Under the pieces are notes generated by a model, which saw only the letters and a program-made list of their open reading frames with translations, had not been told where the DNA came from and did not search any database. This document shows positions 41,362 to 50,170 of a DNA stretch of 64,000 bases, piece after piece. Within the stretch, counting starts at the first letter, position 1. Each line of letters begins with the position of its first letter. Source of the stretch: a beta proteobacterium L13 (GTDB lineage: Bacteria; Pseudomonadota; Gammaproteobacteria; Burkholderiales; Chromobacteriaceae). The translations under genes and the position numbers were made by a program. The stretch lies in the NCBI GenBank assembly GCA_000335715.1, contig AMYZ01000009.1, positions 62,001-126,000 on the forward strand, written 5' to 3'.

Positions 41362-41391
41362 ATGTTGACTTACGCTTACGTTAACGTCAAT
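41362..41391 (-). promoter_or_regulatory. LiuR-type operator/promoter ahead of liuA
   Basis: The palindrome ACGTTAACGT is at 41378-41387. Read on the minus strand, TTGACG (41390-41385) is followed about 19 bases later by an ACATAA-like -10. A long spacer with a palindrome inside it is the usual architecture of MerR-activated promoters. The same palindrome recurs at 41902. Confidence 0.65.
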
Positions 41392-41432
41392 ACGCAATGA
41401 CAAAACCATCCCGCAGAATGGTAAAAACCGGC

Positions 41433-41834
41433 TCAGCTTGTGGCTTCTTTGCCGGTGACGGTGTCGATCACCTGGCGGCAATGGCCTTCCAGGGTGACGA
41501 TTTCGGCCAGCACCGCATCGATGTCGCGGCGTTGTTCTTCCAGCTGTTTCTTGCGCTCGGACAAGAGCTGCAGCAGCTTCAGCGATTGGCTGGCTTCGTC
41601 GCGGGCCAGTTCGTACAGGTCGAGGATCTCGCGGATCTCCGACAGCGCCAGGCCAATGCGCTTGCCGCGCAGGATCAGCTTGAGCCGGGCGCGGTCGCGG
41701 TGGGTAAACAGCCGCTGGCGTCCTTCGCGCTGCGGTTCGATCAGGCCTTGTTCTTCGTAAAAACGGATGGTGCGCAGCGTGATGTCGAAATCGCGTGCCA
41801 GGTCGGAAATGGTAAAGAGGCGGTCGTCGCTCAT
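41433..41834 (-). CDS. liuR: MerR-family regulator LiuR
   Basis: A 133-residue MerR protein: N-terminal winged helix (FTISDLARDFDITLRTIRFYEEQGLIEPQREG) and a C-terminal dimerisation coiled coil (LLSERKKQLEEQRRDIDAVLAEI). Known LiuR proteins control branched-chain/leucine degradation genes, and this gene sits between liuA and the divergent acyl-CoA synthetase. ATG at 41834 (MSDDRLF) is the family start. Palindromic sites lie on both sides of it. Confidence 0.9.
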   Translation of the reverse strand: MSDDRLFTISDLARDFDITLRTIRFYEEQGLIEPQREGRQRLFTHRDRARLKLILRGKRIGLALSEIREILDLYELARDEASQSLKLLQLLSERKKQLEEQRRDIDAVLAEIVTLEGHCRQVIDTVTGKEATS

Positions 41835-41901
41835 GATGGTTCCTGTTGTTCTGCCGCGATTGTAGCGTTTTTTGCTCACCTTGCCCGAGGCATGCTTGAG
41901 T

Positions 41902-41915
41902 TTACGTTAACGTAA
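41902..41915. promoter_or_regulatory. LiuR-type operator in the liuR/acyl-CoA synthetase gap
   Basis: TTACGTTAACGTAA is a perfect 14-base palindrome sharing its core with the site ahead of liuA. It lies 49 bases ahead of the rightward acyl-CoA synthetase and 68 bases upstream of leftward liuR, so it can serve both. Confidence 0.65.
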
Positions 41916-41963
41916 TAGTAAGTTGCATGCACAAAGACAACAGCATTCACCGGAGACTTCGCC

Positions 41964-43655
41964 ATGACCCGCTTGCCCAGCTACGTGCACGGTACCAGTG
42001 CCACCCCGCTCATCGGCCAGACTATCGGCCAGTATTTCGACGACGCCTGCCAGCGCTACGCCGCGCGCGACGCCTTGATCGTGCGCCAGCAACAGGTGCG
42101 CTGGAGCTACGCCGAATTCGGCGAGCAGGTCACGCGGCTGGCCTGCGGCCTGCGCCGGCTGGGGCTGCAGCCGGGCGAGCGGGTGGGGATCTGGTCGCAG
42201 AACAATGTGGAATGGGTGCTGATGCAGTTTGCTACCGCCAAGGCGGGGCTGGTGCTGGTCAACATCAACCCGGCTTACCGTCGCAGCGAGCTGGAATACG
42301 CGCTGAACAAGGTAGGCTGCCGCGCGCTAGTGCTGTCGCCCAGCTTCAAGAGCAGCGATTACCTGGCCATGGTGGCCGACCTGGCGCCGGAGCTGGGCGC
42401 CAGTGCGCCGGGCCAGCTGCACGCCGCGCGTTTGCCCGAGCTGCGCTGGGTGGTGCGCATGGGCGACGATGCCACGCCGGGCATGCTGAACTTTGCCAGC
42501 CTGCTGGCACCGCCAAGCGATGAGGAGCGGGCAGGGTTGGCCGCAACGGCAGCCACGCTGCAGTTTGACGACGCCATCAACATCCAGTTTACCTCCGGCA
42601 CCACCGGCAGCCCCAAGGGCGCCACGCTCACGCACCACAACATCCTCAACAACGGCTTTTTCGTTGGCGAGGCCATGCGCCTGGGCCCGGACGACCGCCT
42701 GTGCATCCCGGTGCCGCTGTACCACTGCTTCGGCATGGTGCTGGGCGTGCTGGCCTGCGTCACCCATGGCGCGGCGATGGTGTTCCCGAGCGAAGCGTTC
42801 GAACCGCTGGCGGTGCTGGAGGCGGTGCAGGCGGAGCGCTGTACCGCGCTGCACGGCGTGCCCACCATGTTTATCGCGGTGCTGGACCATCCGCGCTTTG
42901 CCGACTTCGACCTTGCCACGCTGCGCACCGGCATCATGGCCGGCAGCCCGTGCCCGATCGAGGTGATGAAGCGCGTCGTGGCGCATATGCACATGGCCGA
43001 AGTCACCATTGCCTACGGCATGACCGAAACCAGTCCGGTGAGCTTCCAGAGCCACACCGACACGCCGGTCGAGAAAAAAGTGGCTACCGTTGGCCGCATC
43101 CACCCGCACGTAGAGGTAAAGATCGTGGATGCCAACGGCCGCATCGTGCCGCGTGGCGACACCGGCGAGCTGCTGACGCGTGGTTACTCGGTGATGTTGG
43201 GTTACTGGGGTGACCCGGCCAAAACCCGCGAGGCCATCGACGACGCCGGCTGGATGCACACCGGCGATCTGGCGGTAATGGACGACGACGGTTACTGCAA
43301 TATCGTCGGCCGCGTGAAAGACATGGTGATTCGCGGCGGCGAAAACATCTACCCGCGCGAGATCGAAGAGTTCCTTTACCGCCACCCCAAGGTGCAGGAC
43401 GTACAGGTCATCGGCGTGCCGGATGCCAAATACGGCGAGGAACTGTGCGCCTGGATACGCCTGCGCGAAGGCGAAAGCTGCAGCACCGACGATATCCGCT
43501 CCTTCTGCGACGGGCAGATTGCCTATTACAAGATTCCGCGTTACATCGAGTTTGTCGACAGCTTTCCCATGACCATCACCGGCAAGATCCAGAAATTTGT
43601 CATGCGCCAGCAAATGAAAGAAAAACTGGGGCTGGATGAGACAAAAACCGCCTGA
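41964..43655 (+). CDS. AMP-binding acyl-CoA synthetase
   Basis: A 563-residue adenylate-forming ligase. The ATP motif is [18 protein letters not shown]; further blocks are [29 protein letters not shown] and the C-terminal lysine region TGKIQKF. This type accompanies many liu clusters and may activate isovalerate or related short branched acids; medium-chain acids are possible. It is divergent from liuR with a shared operator. The transcript ends in a terminator whose first arm overlaps a GTTGGCCGC repeat. Confidence 0.92.
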   Translation: MTRLPSYVHGTSATPLIGQTIGQYFDDACQRYAARDALIVRQQQVRWSYAEFGEQVTRLACGLRRLGLQPGERVGIWSQNNVEWVLMQFATAKAGLVLVNINPAYRRSELEYALNKVGCRALVLSPSFKSSDYLAMVADLAPELGASAPGQLHAARLPELRWVVRMGDDATPGMLNFASLLAPPSDEERAGLAATAATLQFDDAINIQFTSGTTGSPKGATLTHHNILNNGFFVGEAMRLGPDDRLCIPVPLYHCFGMVLGVLACVTHGAAMVFPSEAFEPLAVLEAVQAERCTALHGVPTMFIAVLDHPRFADFDLATLRTGIMAGSPCPIEVMKRVVAHMHMAEVTIAYGMTETSPVSFQSHTDTPVEKKVATVGRIHPHVEVKIVDANGRIVPRGDTGELLTRGYSVMLGYWGDPAKTREAIDDAGWMHTGDLAVMDDDGYCNIVGRVKDMVIRGGENIYPREIEEFLYRHPKVQDVQVIGVPDAKYGEELCAWIRLREGESCSTDDIRSFCDGQIAYYKIPRYIEFVDSFPMTITGKIQKFVMRQQMKEKLGLDETKTA

Positions 43656-43667
43656 TGGACTGCGGCC

Positions 43668-43693
43668 AACCCTGCCGTAAGGCGGGGTTTTTT
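43668..43693 (+). terminator. Terminator after the acyl-CoA synthetase, overlapping a repeat copy
   Basis: AACCCTGCC and GGCGGGGTT pair (one G-T) around GTAA, followed by a T-tract. The left arm overlaps the last bases of the GCGGCCAACCCT repeat copy that starts at 43662. Confidence 0.85.
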
Positions 43694-43727
43694 GTGCTGT
43701 CACAATTCTGTGGCAGCGTGGATACGC

Positions 43728-43733
43728 TACAAT
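43728..43733 (+). promoter_or_regulatory. -10 candidate for the YecA-like gene
   Basis: TACAAT lies 28 bases before the ATG. A weak TTCTGT about 16 bases upstream could be the -35. Confidence 0.3.
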
Positions 43734-43760
43734 GCGCGCCATACTTTTGGAGATAGCATC

Positions 43761-44420
43761 ATGACCGTATTCAACGAAGGCGACCTGACCCGTCTGGAAA
43801 CCCTGCTCACCCCGCTGTCGCAAGCTGGCACCACCATGCGCCCGGACGAAGTGCAGGGTTTCTTTACTGCGCTGGCCTGTGGCCCGGACCGCCTGGGTGT
43901 GGACGAGTGGCTGGATGATGTATTGGGTGATGCGCCAGCATTCGAGAGCGCCGAGACCGAAGCCGAAATCCGTGCGCTGCTGCAGAAATTCTACGATAGC
44001 GTGGCGGCTGCGCTGGCCGAAGGCGAGCTGCCTGAGCTGGTGCTGTATAGCGCCGACGACAGCGACGAGCCGGACTTCCGCCCATGGTGCAATGCCTATA
44101 TGTATGCGCTGGACGTGGTGCCAACCGACTGGTTTGAAGCGGCCGACGACGAAGGTTTCGAAGAGCTGCTGATGCCGGTGATGGCACTGGGTGGCATGTT
44201 CGACGCCGAAGAAGGCGAAGCACCGCTGATGCAGTTCAGTGCCAGCGAGCTGGAAAGCTTCAAAGGCGAACTGGACGACGCCGTGGTGGCGGTGCACAAC
44301 TACTGGCGCGCCAAAGAAGCGGCGCCGGTTACCGTGCGTAACGATGGCAAGGTTGGCCGTAACGACCCGTGCACCTGCGGTAGTGGCAAGAAGTACAAAG
44401 CCTGCTGCGGCCGCAATTAA
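43761..44420 (+). CDS. YecA/UPF0149-family protein with SEC-C zinc motif
   Basis: The 219-residue protein has the UPF0149 helical domain ([27 protein letters not shown]) and a C-terminal SEC-C motif, [19 protein letters not shown], which binds zinc and occurs at the end of SecA and YecA. YecA-type proteins contact ribosomes and SecA in E. coli; a role here is inferred only. ATG at 43761 after GGAGAT. Own promoter candidate and terminator indicate a single-gene unit. Confidence 0.9.
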   Translation: MTVFNEGDLTRLETLLTPLSQAGTTMRPDEVQGFFTALACGPDRLGVDEWLDDVLGDAPAFESAETEAEIRALLQKFYDSVAAALAEGELPELVLYSADDSDEPDFRPWCNAYMYALDVVPTDWFEAADDEGFEELLMPVMALGGMFDAEEGEAPLMQFSASELESFKGELDDAVVAVHNYWRAKEAAPVTVRNDGKVGRNDPCTCGSGKKYKACCGRN

Positions 44421-44436
44421 GCGCCGCGCAGCTTGC

Positions 44437-44465
44437 AAAAAGCCCCGCTGAATGCGGGGCTTTTT
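44437..44465. terminator. Terminator after the YecA-like gene
   Basis: AAAAAGCCCCGC and GCGGGGCTTTTT pair perfectly around five bases. Confidence 0.9.
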
Positions 44466-44514
44466 GTTTGTGCCGTGGGCTAGACTGCAGTATCACCTGC
44501 TGTGGAGCCTGGCC

Positions 44515-44841
44515 ATGAAACTGGGGCTGGATGAAGTGTTGACCCTGCTGGCTGCTATCGAGCAGGACTACCCTTGGCTCACGGATGAGCTGCCGTTTGA
44601 CGAGAATGCCCTGCGCCGGCTGGTGGTGGCCGACTTGCTGGAGCGGGATGCCATGCTGCATCAGCAAGGCGTGACTGCCGAGGACCGCCAACTGGTGTAC
44701 CTGGTGTCTACCGCACGGCTGGTGCTGGATAATCTGCTGCTGTATTTGCGCCTGATGCGCCACGAAACGCTGCCGGACGAGCAGCTGGGTGAGGTTCGTC
44801 AGCTGATGCAGCGCCTGGCGCAGGGAGAGGGGCGGGAGTAG
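44515..44841 (+). CDS. Small hypothetical protein
   Basis: I do not recognise this 108-residue acidic, leucine-rich, probably all-helical protein (MKLGLDEVLTLLAAIEQDYPW...). ATG at 44515 with GGAG upstream is the best start; a longer reading would run through the preceding terminator. It has no signal peptide or membrane segment and stands alone between the YecA-like gene and a leftward pair of small genes. Confidence 0.65.
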   Translation: MKLGLDEVLTLLAAIEQDYPWLTDELPFDENALRRLVVADLLERDAMLHQQGVTAEDRQLVYLVSTARLVLDNLLLYLRLMRHETLPDEQLGEVRQLMQRLAQGEGRE

Positions 44842-44858
44842 CCTAGCCAGAAGCAACA

Positions 44859-44885
44859 AACCCCGCCTGTTGCCAGTGCGGGGTT
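44859..44885. terminator. Weak convergent terminator hairpin
   Basis: AACCCCGC and GCGGGGTT pair around 11 bases, between two convergent small genes; no good T-tract follows. Confidence 0.45.
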
Positions 44886-44903
44886 GTGTAGTCAGCGGCT
44901 TAA

Positions 44904-45086
44904 TTAATGGGCCAGGCTGATGTAGGCGTCGCCTTGATAGCTGGCGCTGGCAATGCCCAGCGCGGAGCGGAAAGTTACCAGAAAACGGCGGCCGATCTGG
45001 CGGATGGCAACAACTTCAAAAGCAACAGTACTGTTATCAAGCTCTTGGGTGACGCGGTCACCCGGTTTCAATTCATTAATTTTCAT
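44904..45086 (-). CDS. Small hypothetical protein (beta-rich)
   Basis: A 60-residue protein (MKINELKPGDRVTQELDN...) with alternating hydrophobic residues suggesting a small beta barrel. ACAGGA lies ahead of the ATG. It follows the IF-1 gene by 42 bases on the same strand, perhaps co-transcribed. Family not recognised. Confidence 0.6.
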   Translation of the reverse strand: MKINELKPGDRVTQELDNSTVAFEVVAIRQIGRRFLVTFRSALGIASASYQGDAYISLAH

Positions 45087-45128
45087 TGGATTCCTGTACG
45101 ACACAGCCGGAACCCGGTTGTGTCTTTT

Positions 45129-45389
45129 TTAATAGCGGCGTTTGGCAGGCGGCAAGCCTTCCATTTTCGCCGTTGGATGGCGGAAGTTAATGCGGCCTTT
45201 GGTCAGATCATAAGGCGACATTTCTACAGTAACGCGATCACCCACCAGCACACGAATACGGTGCATCTTCATTTTGCCGGAGCCATAGGCAAGGATTTCC
45301 ACATTGTTATCGAGCCGAACGCGATAGCGCGATTCCGGCAGCATCTCGATGACAACACCTTGCAGTTCGATCATGTCTTCTTTAGACAC
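45129..45389 (-). CDS. infA: Translation initiation factor IF-1 (C-terminally extended)
   Basis: The 86-residue protein has the complete S1-like OB fold of IF-1 ([45 protein letters not shown]). After the usual end it continues with about 14 residues, [15 protein letters not shown], absent from the 72-residue E. coli protein. The GTG at 45389 is preceded by GGAAGGAG. Betaproteobacteria often have a second, slightly longer IF-1; this looks like that variant and is not in a ribosomal-protein operon here. Confidence 0.92.
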   Translation of the reverse strand: MSKEDMIELQGVVIEMLPESRYRVRLDNNVEILAYGSGKMKMHRIRVLVGDRVTVEMSPYDLTKGRINFRHPTAKMEGLPPAKRRY

Positions 45390-45434
45390 AGTGTCTCCTT
45401 CCGGATGAGGGGTGAGCCCGGTCAAATCACGCAA

Positions 45435-45669
45435 AGCACAAGGTCTTGCGCCGCCGGGCGGCGGTTTGCATCGTTTAAACCTAAGCGGGAAATTGCTGTG
45501 CGGAGTGGTAACAGCAGTTAAAGCAAGGCAGGTTTGGTGATGTGCGCCAAACCAGAAAATGAGGCAAAAAGCAGTGTAAGGGTAAATGCATGATTTGTCT
45601 AGAAAAACTTTTATTGCTATTCATGGTGGCTGCCATGGCCTGTGCGTTACCTTGCCTGGGCACAGTTTG
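45435..45669. other. Intergenic region upstream of infA, no gene seen
   Basis: About 235 bases, AT-richer on the right, between infA and the flavin reductase gene, both leftward. It should carry the infA promoter. A GCCGCCGGGCGGC hairpin-like run lies near 45449. No supported gene. Confidence 0.35.
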
Positions 45670-46284
45670 CTAGCGGGCTAACTCTGGGCGTGCCAGGTCA
45701 AAGCGCTGGCGGGTCGTACTGTAGCTGTCTCCGCCCATTTTTCCTATTACATCAAGCTGTTCCGCCGAGAGTTGCTCGTGTTGCAGCAGCGCATCGTCTA
45801 CGGCAAAGCCCAGTACATCAAGCAGCACGACGGTGCCGCTTTGTGCCTCGGGGCTGATTTGCAGCTGCTGGCGCAGGCGGCAAGCCAGCTGTACTGGGGC
45901 ACCAGCCACCCCCGGAGTGGCCAGCCAGGGCAGGGATTTGCCTTCCAGACCTGCCGCGGTGAGCTCGCTGACCTCGTACGGATACGGCGCGCAGCTTTGA
46001 TTCATGGCAGCGGCCTGGGCGTGGGTGACGACATTGACGACACATTCGCCATTGGCTTGCAGGTTGCGCAGGGTGTCCTTGATCTGGCCGTCCCGCGGGT
46101 TGACCTGGGTAAACAGCAAGACCGGCGGCTTGATGCTGGCTACGGTAAAAAATGAAAACGGTGCCAGATTGATGACCCCTGTCGGGCTGCGTGTGCTGAT
46201 CCAGGCAATGGGGCGCGGGCTAACCGTATGTGTGAGCAACTGATAGATCGTTCGGGTGTCCAGTGTGGCGGTATCAAACAGCAT
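45670..46284 (-). CDS. Flavin reductase-like FMN-binding protein
   Basis: The 204-residue protein has the split-barrel flavin reductase fold: HTVSPRPIAWISTRSPTGVINLAPFSFFTVAS is the typical FMN-contact block, followed by TLRNLQANGECVVNVV. Members reduce FMN or act as ferric/NADPH flavin reductases; the partner is unknown and no monooxygenase is adjacent. Single gene, divergent from the diguanylate cyclase at 46402. Confidence 0.85.
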   Translation of the reverse strand: MLFDTATLDTRTIYQLLTHTVSPRPIAWISTRSPTGVINLAPFSFFTVASIKPPVLLFTQVNPRDGQIKDTLRNLQANGECVVNVVTHAQAAAMNQSCAPYPYEVSELTAAGLEGKSLPWLATPGVAGAPVQLACRLRQQLQISPEAQSGTVVLLDVLGFAVDDALLQHEQLSAEQLDVIGKMGGDSYSTTRQRFDLARPELAR

Positions 46285-46401
46285 GGTGGTGTGTCCGTGG
46301 CGGGGTAGGCCATGATTTTATCAGCCCATGCCCTTGCTACCGGGCTTGCTTTGGCTGCGCTGACCGTGAATAACAATAAATAAACCCTTCACGAGCCTGG
46401 C

Positions 46402-47559
46402 ATGAGTGACCCCCTGACGATTGTGCAAGCCAATATTACTGTCTGCTGGGTGGCAGCCAGTGGCTGGGCCGTGGCTGGCATGGTGCTGAAAATGGCACCT
46501 ACCGTCGCTCGCCGCTTTTTCCTGTGCGATTTTCTGATGGGCCTTAGCCTGCTGTTGACGCTGCAGCGTGACGGCATGGCACCCGTGTGGCTGGCTTACC
46601 CGTTTGCCGATGTTTTGGGGCTGCTGGCGTTGTGTAGCCTGCGTTTGGGTATCCGCTATTTTGTGCGCCGCGATGCTAGCGGTGTGGTGGAAAGCCTGGG
46701 CGTGGTTTTGCTGGGCGGGGCTTTGTTACTTAGCCAGCCATACGGAAGCATGCCGGGCTTTCATGCGGTGGTGTATTCCTTAACCGCTGCGTGGCTATTG
46801 TTGCGCGCTACTCAGGATGCCCTGTCGCACGAGCAGCAGCACTTTACCCCCGGGGCGCGGGCGCTGGTTGTTAGCCCGCTGGCGGCGGTGGGGGGCTTGT
46901 TTGTACTGCGCGCGCTGATGGTGTGGGGGGGCAATGTGGCCACCGCGTCAGTCTCGTCAACCGAGCCTTTCAATGTGGTGTTCCTGCTGGTGGGGCTGGT
47001 GCTGAATCTGGCGGTGAACATTGCCATGGCCGGCGTTGTCACCATGCGCCTGGTGGGCAAGCTGGAACACCTGTCGATGACCGACCCGATGACCGGGGCG
47101 CTGAACCGCCGTGCTTTCAGTGTCAGCCTGAAGCAGCAACACAGCATGGCGCAGCGTGGCATGCCGTATTCGCTTTGTGTGCTGGACGTCGATCACTTCA
47201 AGCAGATTAATGACCAGCTGGGCCACGCCGCCGGTGATGCGGCCATTGTGCACCTGGTGACGGTATTGCGTAGCGTGTTGCGCGAGCAGGACTTGCTTTG
47301 CCGCGCAGGTGGCGAGGAGTTTTGCATACTGCTGCCGGATACCAGTGAACACGGTGCCACGACCGTGGCCAACCGGCTGCGCATCGCGCTGGAGCAAACG
47401 CCTTTCATGTGGGAGAAAACACGTTGGCCGCTTACCGCCAGCTTTGGCCTGGCAGTGTTTACACCAGGCCGCGACGACCCGGAAACCCTTCTGCAGCGTG
47501 CCGACCGCGCTGTGTATCATGCCAAAGAGCGTGGCCGAAACCAGGTGGTATTACTGTAG
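46402..47559 (+). CDS. Membrane-bound diguanylate cyclase (GGEEF) with inhibitory site
   Basis: A 385-residue protein with about six hydrophobic helices in the first 210 residues and a C-terminal cyclase domain: LTDPMTGALNRRAF-like start (MTDPMTGALNRRAF), DVDHFKQINDQLGH and RAGGEEFCILLPD. Five residues before GGEEF is R-E-Q-D, an intact RxxD allosteric site, unlike the cyclase at 21336. The sensor domain was not identified. Confidence 0.92.
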   Translation: MSDPLTIVQANITVCWVAASGWAVAGMVLKMAPTVARRFFLCDFLMGLSLLLTLQRDGMAPVWLAYPFADVLGLLALCSLRLGIRYFVRRDASGVVESLGVVLLGGALLLSQPYGSMPGFHAVVYSLTAAWLLLRATQDALSHEQQHFTPGARALVVSPLAAVGGLFVLRALMVWGGNVATASVSSTEPFNVVFLLVGLVLNLAVNIAMAGVVTMRLVGKLEHLSMTDPMTGALNRRAFSVSLKQQHSMAQRGMPYSLCVLDVDHFKQINDQLGHAAGDAAIVHLVTVLRSVLREQDLLCRAGGEEFCILLPDTSEHGATTVANRLRIALEQTPFMWEKTRWPLTASFGLAVFTPGRDDPETLLQRADRAVYHAKERGRNQVVLL

Positions 47560-47578
47560 CGGCCAGCGTGGCACCATG

Positions 47579-47602
47579 AAAAAGCCCCCGGCTAGCGGGG
47601 GC
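47579..47602 (-). terminator. Terminator of the leftward acyl-CoA dehydrogenase gene
   Basis: GCCCCCG and CGGGGGC pair around GCTAG; the A-run at 47579-47583 becomes a T-tract on the minus strand, 23 bases past the stop. Confidence 0.8.
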
Positions 47603-47624
47603 GTGGCAGCGTTGGTGAGCTGGC

Positions 47625-49409
47625 TTAGAAGGCAAATTGCTCGTCTTCCAGCGACATCAGCGGTTTGGCGCCGCCTTTGATGGTGGCTTTCAGGCTTTCT
47701 ACCTCGGGCAGCAGTTTGGCAAAGTAGAAACGCGCCGTAGCGATCTTGGCCTTGTAGAAGTCGTCGCTGGCACTATCCAGCTTGGTGTAAGCCACCTCGG
47801 CCATGCGCGCCCACAGCCAGGCGTAGGTCAGGTGGCCTACCAGGCGCAGATAGTCGGTGGCGGCGGCGCCGGCTTCGTCACGGTCTTTCATGGCCGCCAT
47901 GCCGATGCCCATTGTGACATCGCCAACGTCTTTCAGCAGCTTGGCCAGCGGCGCCACGAACTCGGCCAGCTGGGCATTGCCCTCGTTAGCCTGGCAGAAC
48001 TTGTGGATCTGCTTGGTGAACTTGCGCAGTTTCTGGCCTTGGTCCATCAGCACTTTGCGGCCCAGCAGGTCGATGGCCTGAATGCCGTTGGTGCCTTCGT
48101 AGATTTGCGAGATGCGGCAGTCGCGTACCAGCTGTTCCATGCCCCATTCGCGGATGAAACCGTGACCGCCGAATACCTGCATGCCCAGGTTGGCCGCAGT
48201 GTAGCCATTGTCGGTCATGAAGGCTTTGGCTACCGGGGTGAGCAGGGCTACCAGATCGGCAGCTTCAGCGCGGGCGTCGGCGTCCGGGTGTTTCTCTTCG
48301 ATGTCCAGTTGCAGTGCCAGCAGGGCGGCCAGCGCGCGGCCTGCTTCGGTGTAGGCTTTTTGCGTCAGCAGCATGCGGCGTACGTCCGGGTGCACGATGA
48401 TAGGGTCAGCGGCTTTTTCCGGGAACTTGGCACCGGCCATGGCGCGCATTTGCAGGCGGTCGCGGGCGTAGGTCAGCGCACCCTGGAACGAGGCTTCGCC
48501 AATGCCCAGACCTTGCATGCCGCAACCCAGGCGGGCGGCGTTCATCATGGTGAACATGCAGGCCAGGCCTTTGTTCGGCTCGCCGATCAGGTAACCTTTG
48601 GCGCCGTCCAGGTTAATCACGGCAGTGGCGTTGGCCTTGATACCCATTTTGTGTTCCAGGCTGCCGCAGTACACGGTGTTACGGCTGCCGTCGGCGTGGA
48701 ATTTGGGCACGATGAACAGCGAGATGCCTTTGACGTCTTTGGGGGCATCCGGCAGGCGTGCCAGCACCAGGTGGATGATGTTGTCGGCCATGTCATGCTC
48801 GCCGGCCGAGATGAAAATCTTGGTGCCGGTGATGCTGTAGCTGCCGTCGCCATTGGGCTCTGCCTTGGTTTTCAGCAAGCCCAGGTCGGTGCCGCAGTGC
48901 GGCTCGGTCAGGCACATGGTGCCGGTCCAGCTGCCGTCTACCAGGTGCGGCAGATAGGTGGCTTTCTGTTCTTCGGTACCGTGGGCGTGGATGGCGGAAT
49001 ACGCGCCATGAGACAGGCCCGGGTACATCGACCAGGCTACGTTGGCCGAACACTGCATTTCGATGATGGGGAAGGACAGTGTCTTGGGCATGCCCTGGCC
49101 GCCGTAGGCCGGGTCGCAGTCCAGCGCGGTAAAGCCCAGCTCGCAGAACTGCTTGTACGCTTCCTTGAAGCCAACCGGTGTCGTCACCGACTTGGTCGCC
49201 GGGTCGAAGTTGCAGCCTTCTTCATCGGCCTGGCGGTTCAGCGGTGCCAGCTCGTTTTCGCAGAATTGGGCTGCAGCTTCCAGATAAGAGCTGAAGATAT
49301 CCTGGGTGGCTTCTTCGTAGCCGGGCAGGCCGGGCAACACTTCCTGAACTTTGATCAGCTCGTTCAGGACAAAGTCGAAATCGCGCAGGGGAGCTTTGTA
49401 GCTAGGCAT
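47625..49409 (-). CDS. Acyl-CoA dehydrogenase with C-terminal extension domain
   Basis: A 594-residue flavoprotein longer than LiuA. It begins MPSYKAPLRDFDFVLNEL, the start of the long (DmdC/FadE-like) group, contains MCLTEPHCGTDLGLLKTKA, TGTKIFISAGEHDM and QVFGGHGFIREWGMEQLVRDCRISQIYEGTNGIQA, and ends in the extra helical domain (QLAEFVAPLAKLLKDVGDV...). Likely a fatty-acyl or 3-methylmercaptopropionyl-type dehydrogenase; the substrate cannot be set. ATG at 49409 is the conserved start. Confidence 0.92.
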   Translation of the reverse strand: MPSYKAPLRDFDFVLNELIKVQEVLPGLPGYEEATQDIFSSYLEAAAQFCENELAPLNRQADEEGCNFDPATKSVTTPVGFKEAYKQFCELGFTALDCDPAYGGQGMPKTLSFPIIEMQCSANVAWSMYPGLSHGAYSAIHAHGTEEQKATYLPHLVDGSWTGTMCLTEPHCGTDLGLLKTKAEPNGDGSYSITGTKIFISAGEHDMADNIIHLVLARLPDAPKDVKGISLFIVPKFHADGSRNTVYCGSLEHKMGIKANATAVINLDGAKGYLIGEPNKGLACMFTMMNAARLGCGMQGLGIGEASFQGALTYARDRLQMRAMAGAKFPEKAADPIIVHPDVRRMLLTQKAYTEAGRALAALLALQLDIEEKHPDADARAEAADLVALLTPVAKAFMTDNGYTAANLGMQVFGGHGFIREWGMEQLVRDCRISQIYEGTNGIQAIDLLGRKVLMDQGQKLRKFTKQIHKFCQANEGNAQLAEFVAPLAKLLKDVGDVTMGIGMAAMKDRDEAGAAATDYLRLVGHLTYAWLWARMAEVAYTKLDSASDDFYKAKIATARFYFAKLLPEVESLKATIKGGAKPLMSLEDEQFAF

Positions 49410-49597
49410 GTCGTATCTCCAGTGTTGTCGCAGCCCGCTGGCGGTGCTGCATCCTCGTGTTGGCCGCTTGTGGCCTGTTGGTGTTGTACTGCCGCGCTCG
49501 GGCAAGTGAGGGTGATTATAGAAGCAGTTCAAACGCTTGTTTTAATTTTTTCAGACTTTTTTATTACGCCGGGAAAAAACATGAAAACAGATCAGCC

Positions 49598-50170
49598 ATG
49601 TCAAAACTGAAACGCTGGGTACGTGGCAAGATGCAGCACATACACGGTTGGGTGCAGCAGCCCGGTATGGCGTGGCTGCAGCCTTATCTGGACAAGGATG
49701 AACTGTGGTACGTACAGCGGCGCAAGGTGGCGGGAGCGGTGGCCGTGGGGATGTTTGCCGGCCTGATGCCCGGGCCCACCCAGATGTTGGCCGCGGGCAT
49801 GCTGGCGTTGTATTTTCGCACCAATCTGCCTTTGGCCTTGTTGTGTACTCTTTATACCAACCCACTGACCTACTTGCCGCTTTACTTCGTGGCCTATCGC
49901 TTGGGCAGGCTCTTACTCGGGCAGACGGACACCGCTACAATGCCTGTCATACCGGATGGGTCGTGGCACGACATCACCGTCTGGGCGCCGCAACTGCAGG
50001 CCTGGCTGGCAGAATATGGCCAACCCCTGCTGCTGGGCGTCCCCGCACTGGGCTTGTTGCTGGCGGGCTGCGGCTATGTACTGGTTATGGTGCTGTGGCG
50101 TGCTGCCGTGGCGTGGCAATGGCGTAACAGAAAGAAAAACAGTGGATCTCACCGAAAAGCAGCTCGATAG
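49598..50170 (+). CDS. DUF2062 membrane protein
   Basis: The 190-residue protein has the DUF2062 core (RRKVAGAVAVGMFAGLMPGPTQMLAAGMLALYFRTNLPLALLCTLYTNPLTYLPLY) with three membrane helices and a basic C-terminus. Function unknown. ATG at 49598 is chosen because the upstream extension is not conserved-looking. Its 3' end overlaps the Nudix gene by 29 bases. Confidence 0.85.
   Translation: MSKLKRWVRGKMQHIHGWVQQPGMAWLQPYLDKDELWYVQRRKVAGAVAVGMFAGLMPGPTQMLAAGMLALYFRTNLPLALLCTLYTNPLTYLPLYFVAYRLGRLLLGQTDTATMPVIPDGSWHDITVWAPQLQAWLAEYGQPLLLGVPALGLLLAGCGYVLVMVLWRAAVAWQWRNRKKNSGSHRKAAR

Noticed and set aside
42327-44438. 703-codon leftward open frame
   Set aside because: Covers the acyl-CoA synthetase and YecA-like genes antisense; translation is His/Gln/Arg-rich and family-less, and it crosses a strong terminator and promoter region.
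45481-45663. 60-codon leftward frame upstream of infA
   Set aside because: Cys/His/Phe-rich, no ribosome site and no family resemblance; treated as intergenic.
47637-49610. 657-codon rightward open frame
   Set aside because: Antisense shadow of the acyl-CoA dehydrogenase, which has clear family motifs.
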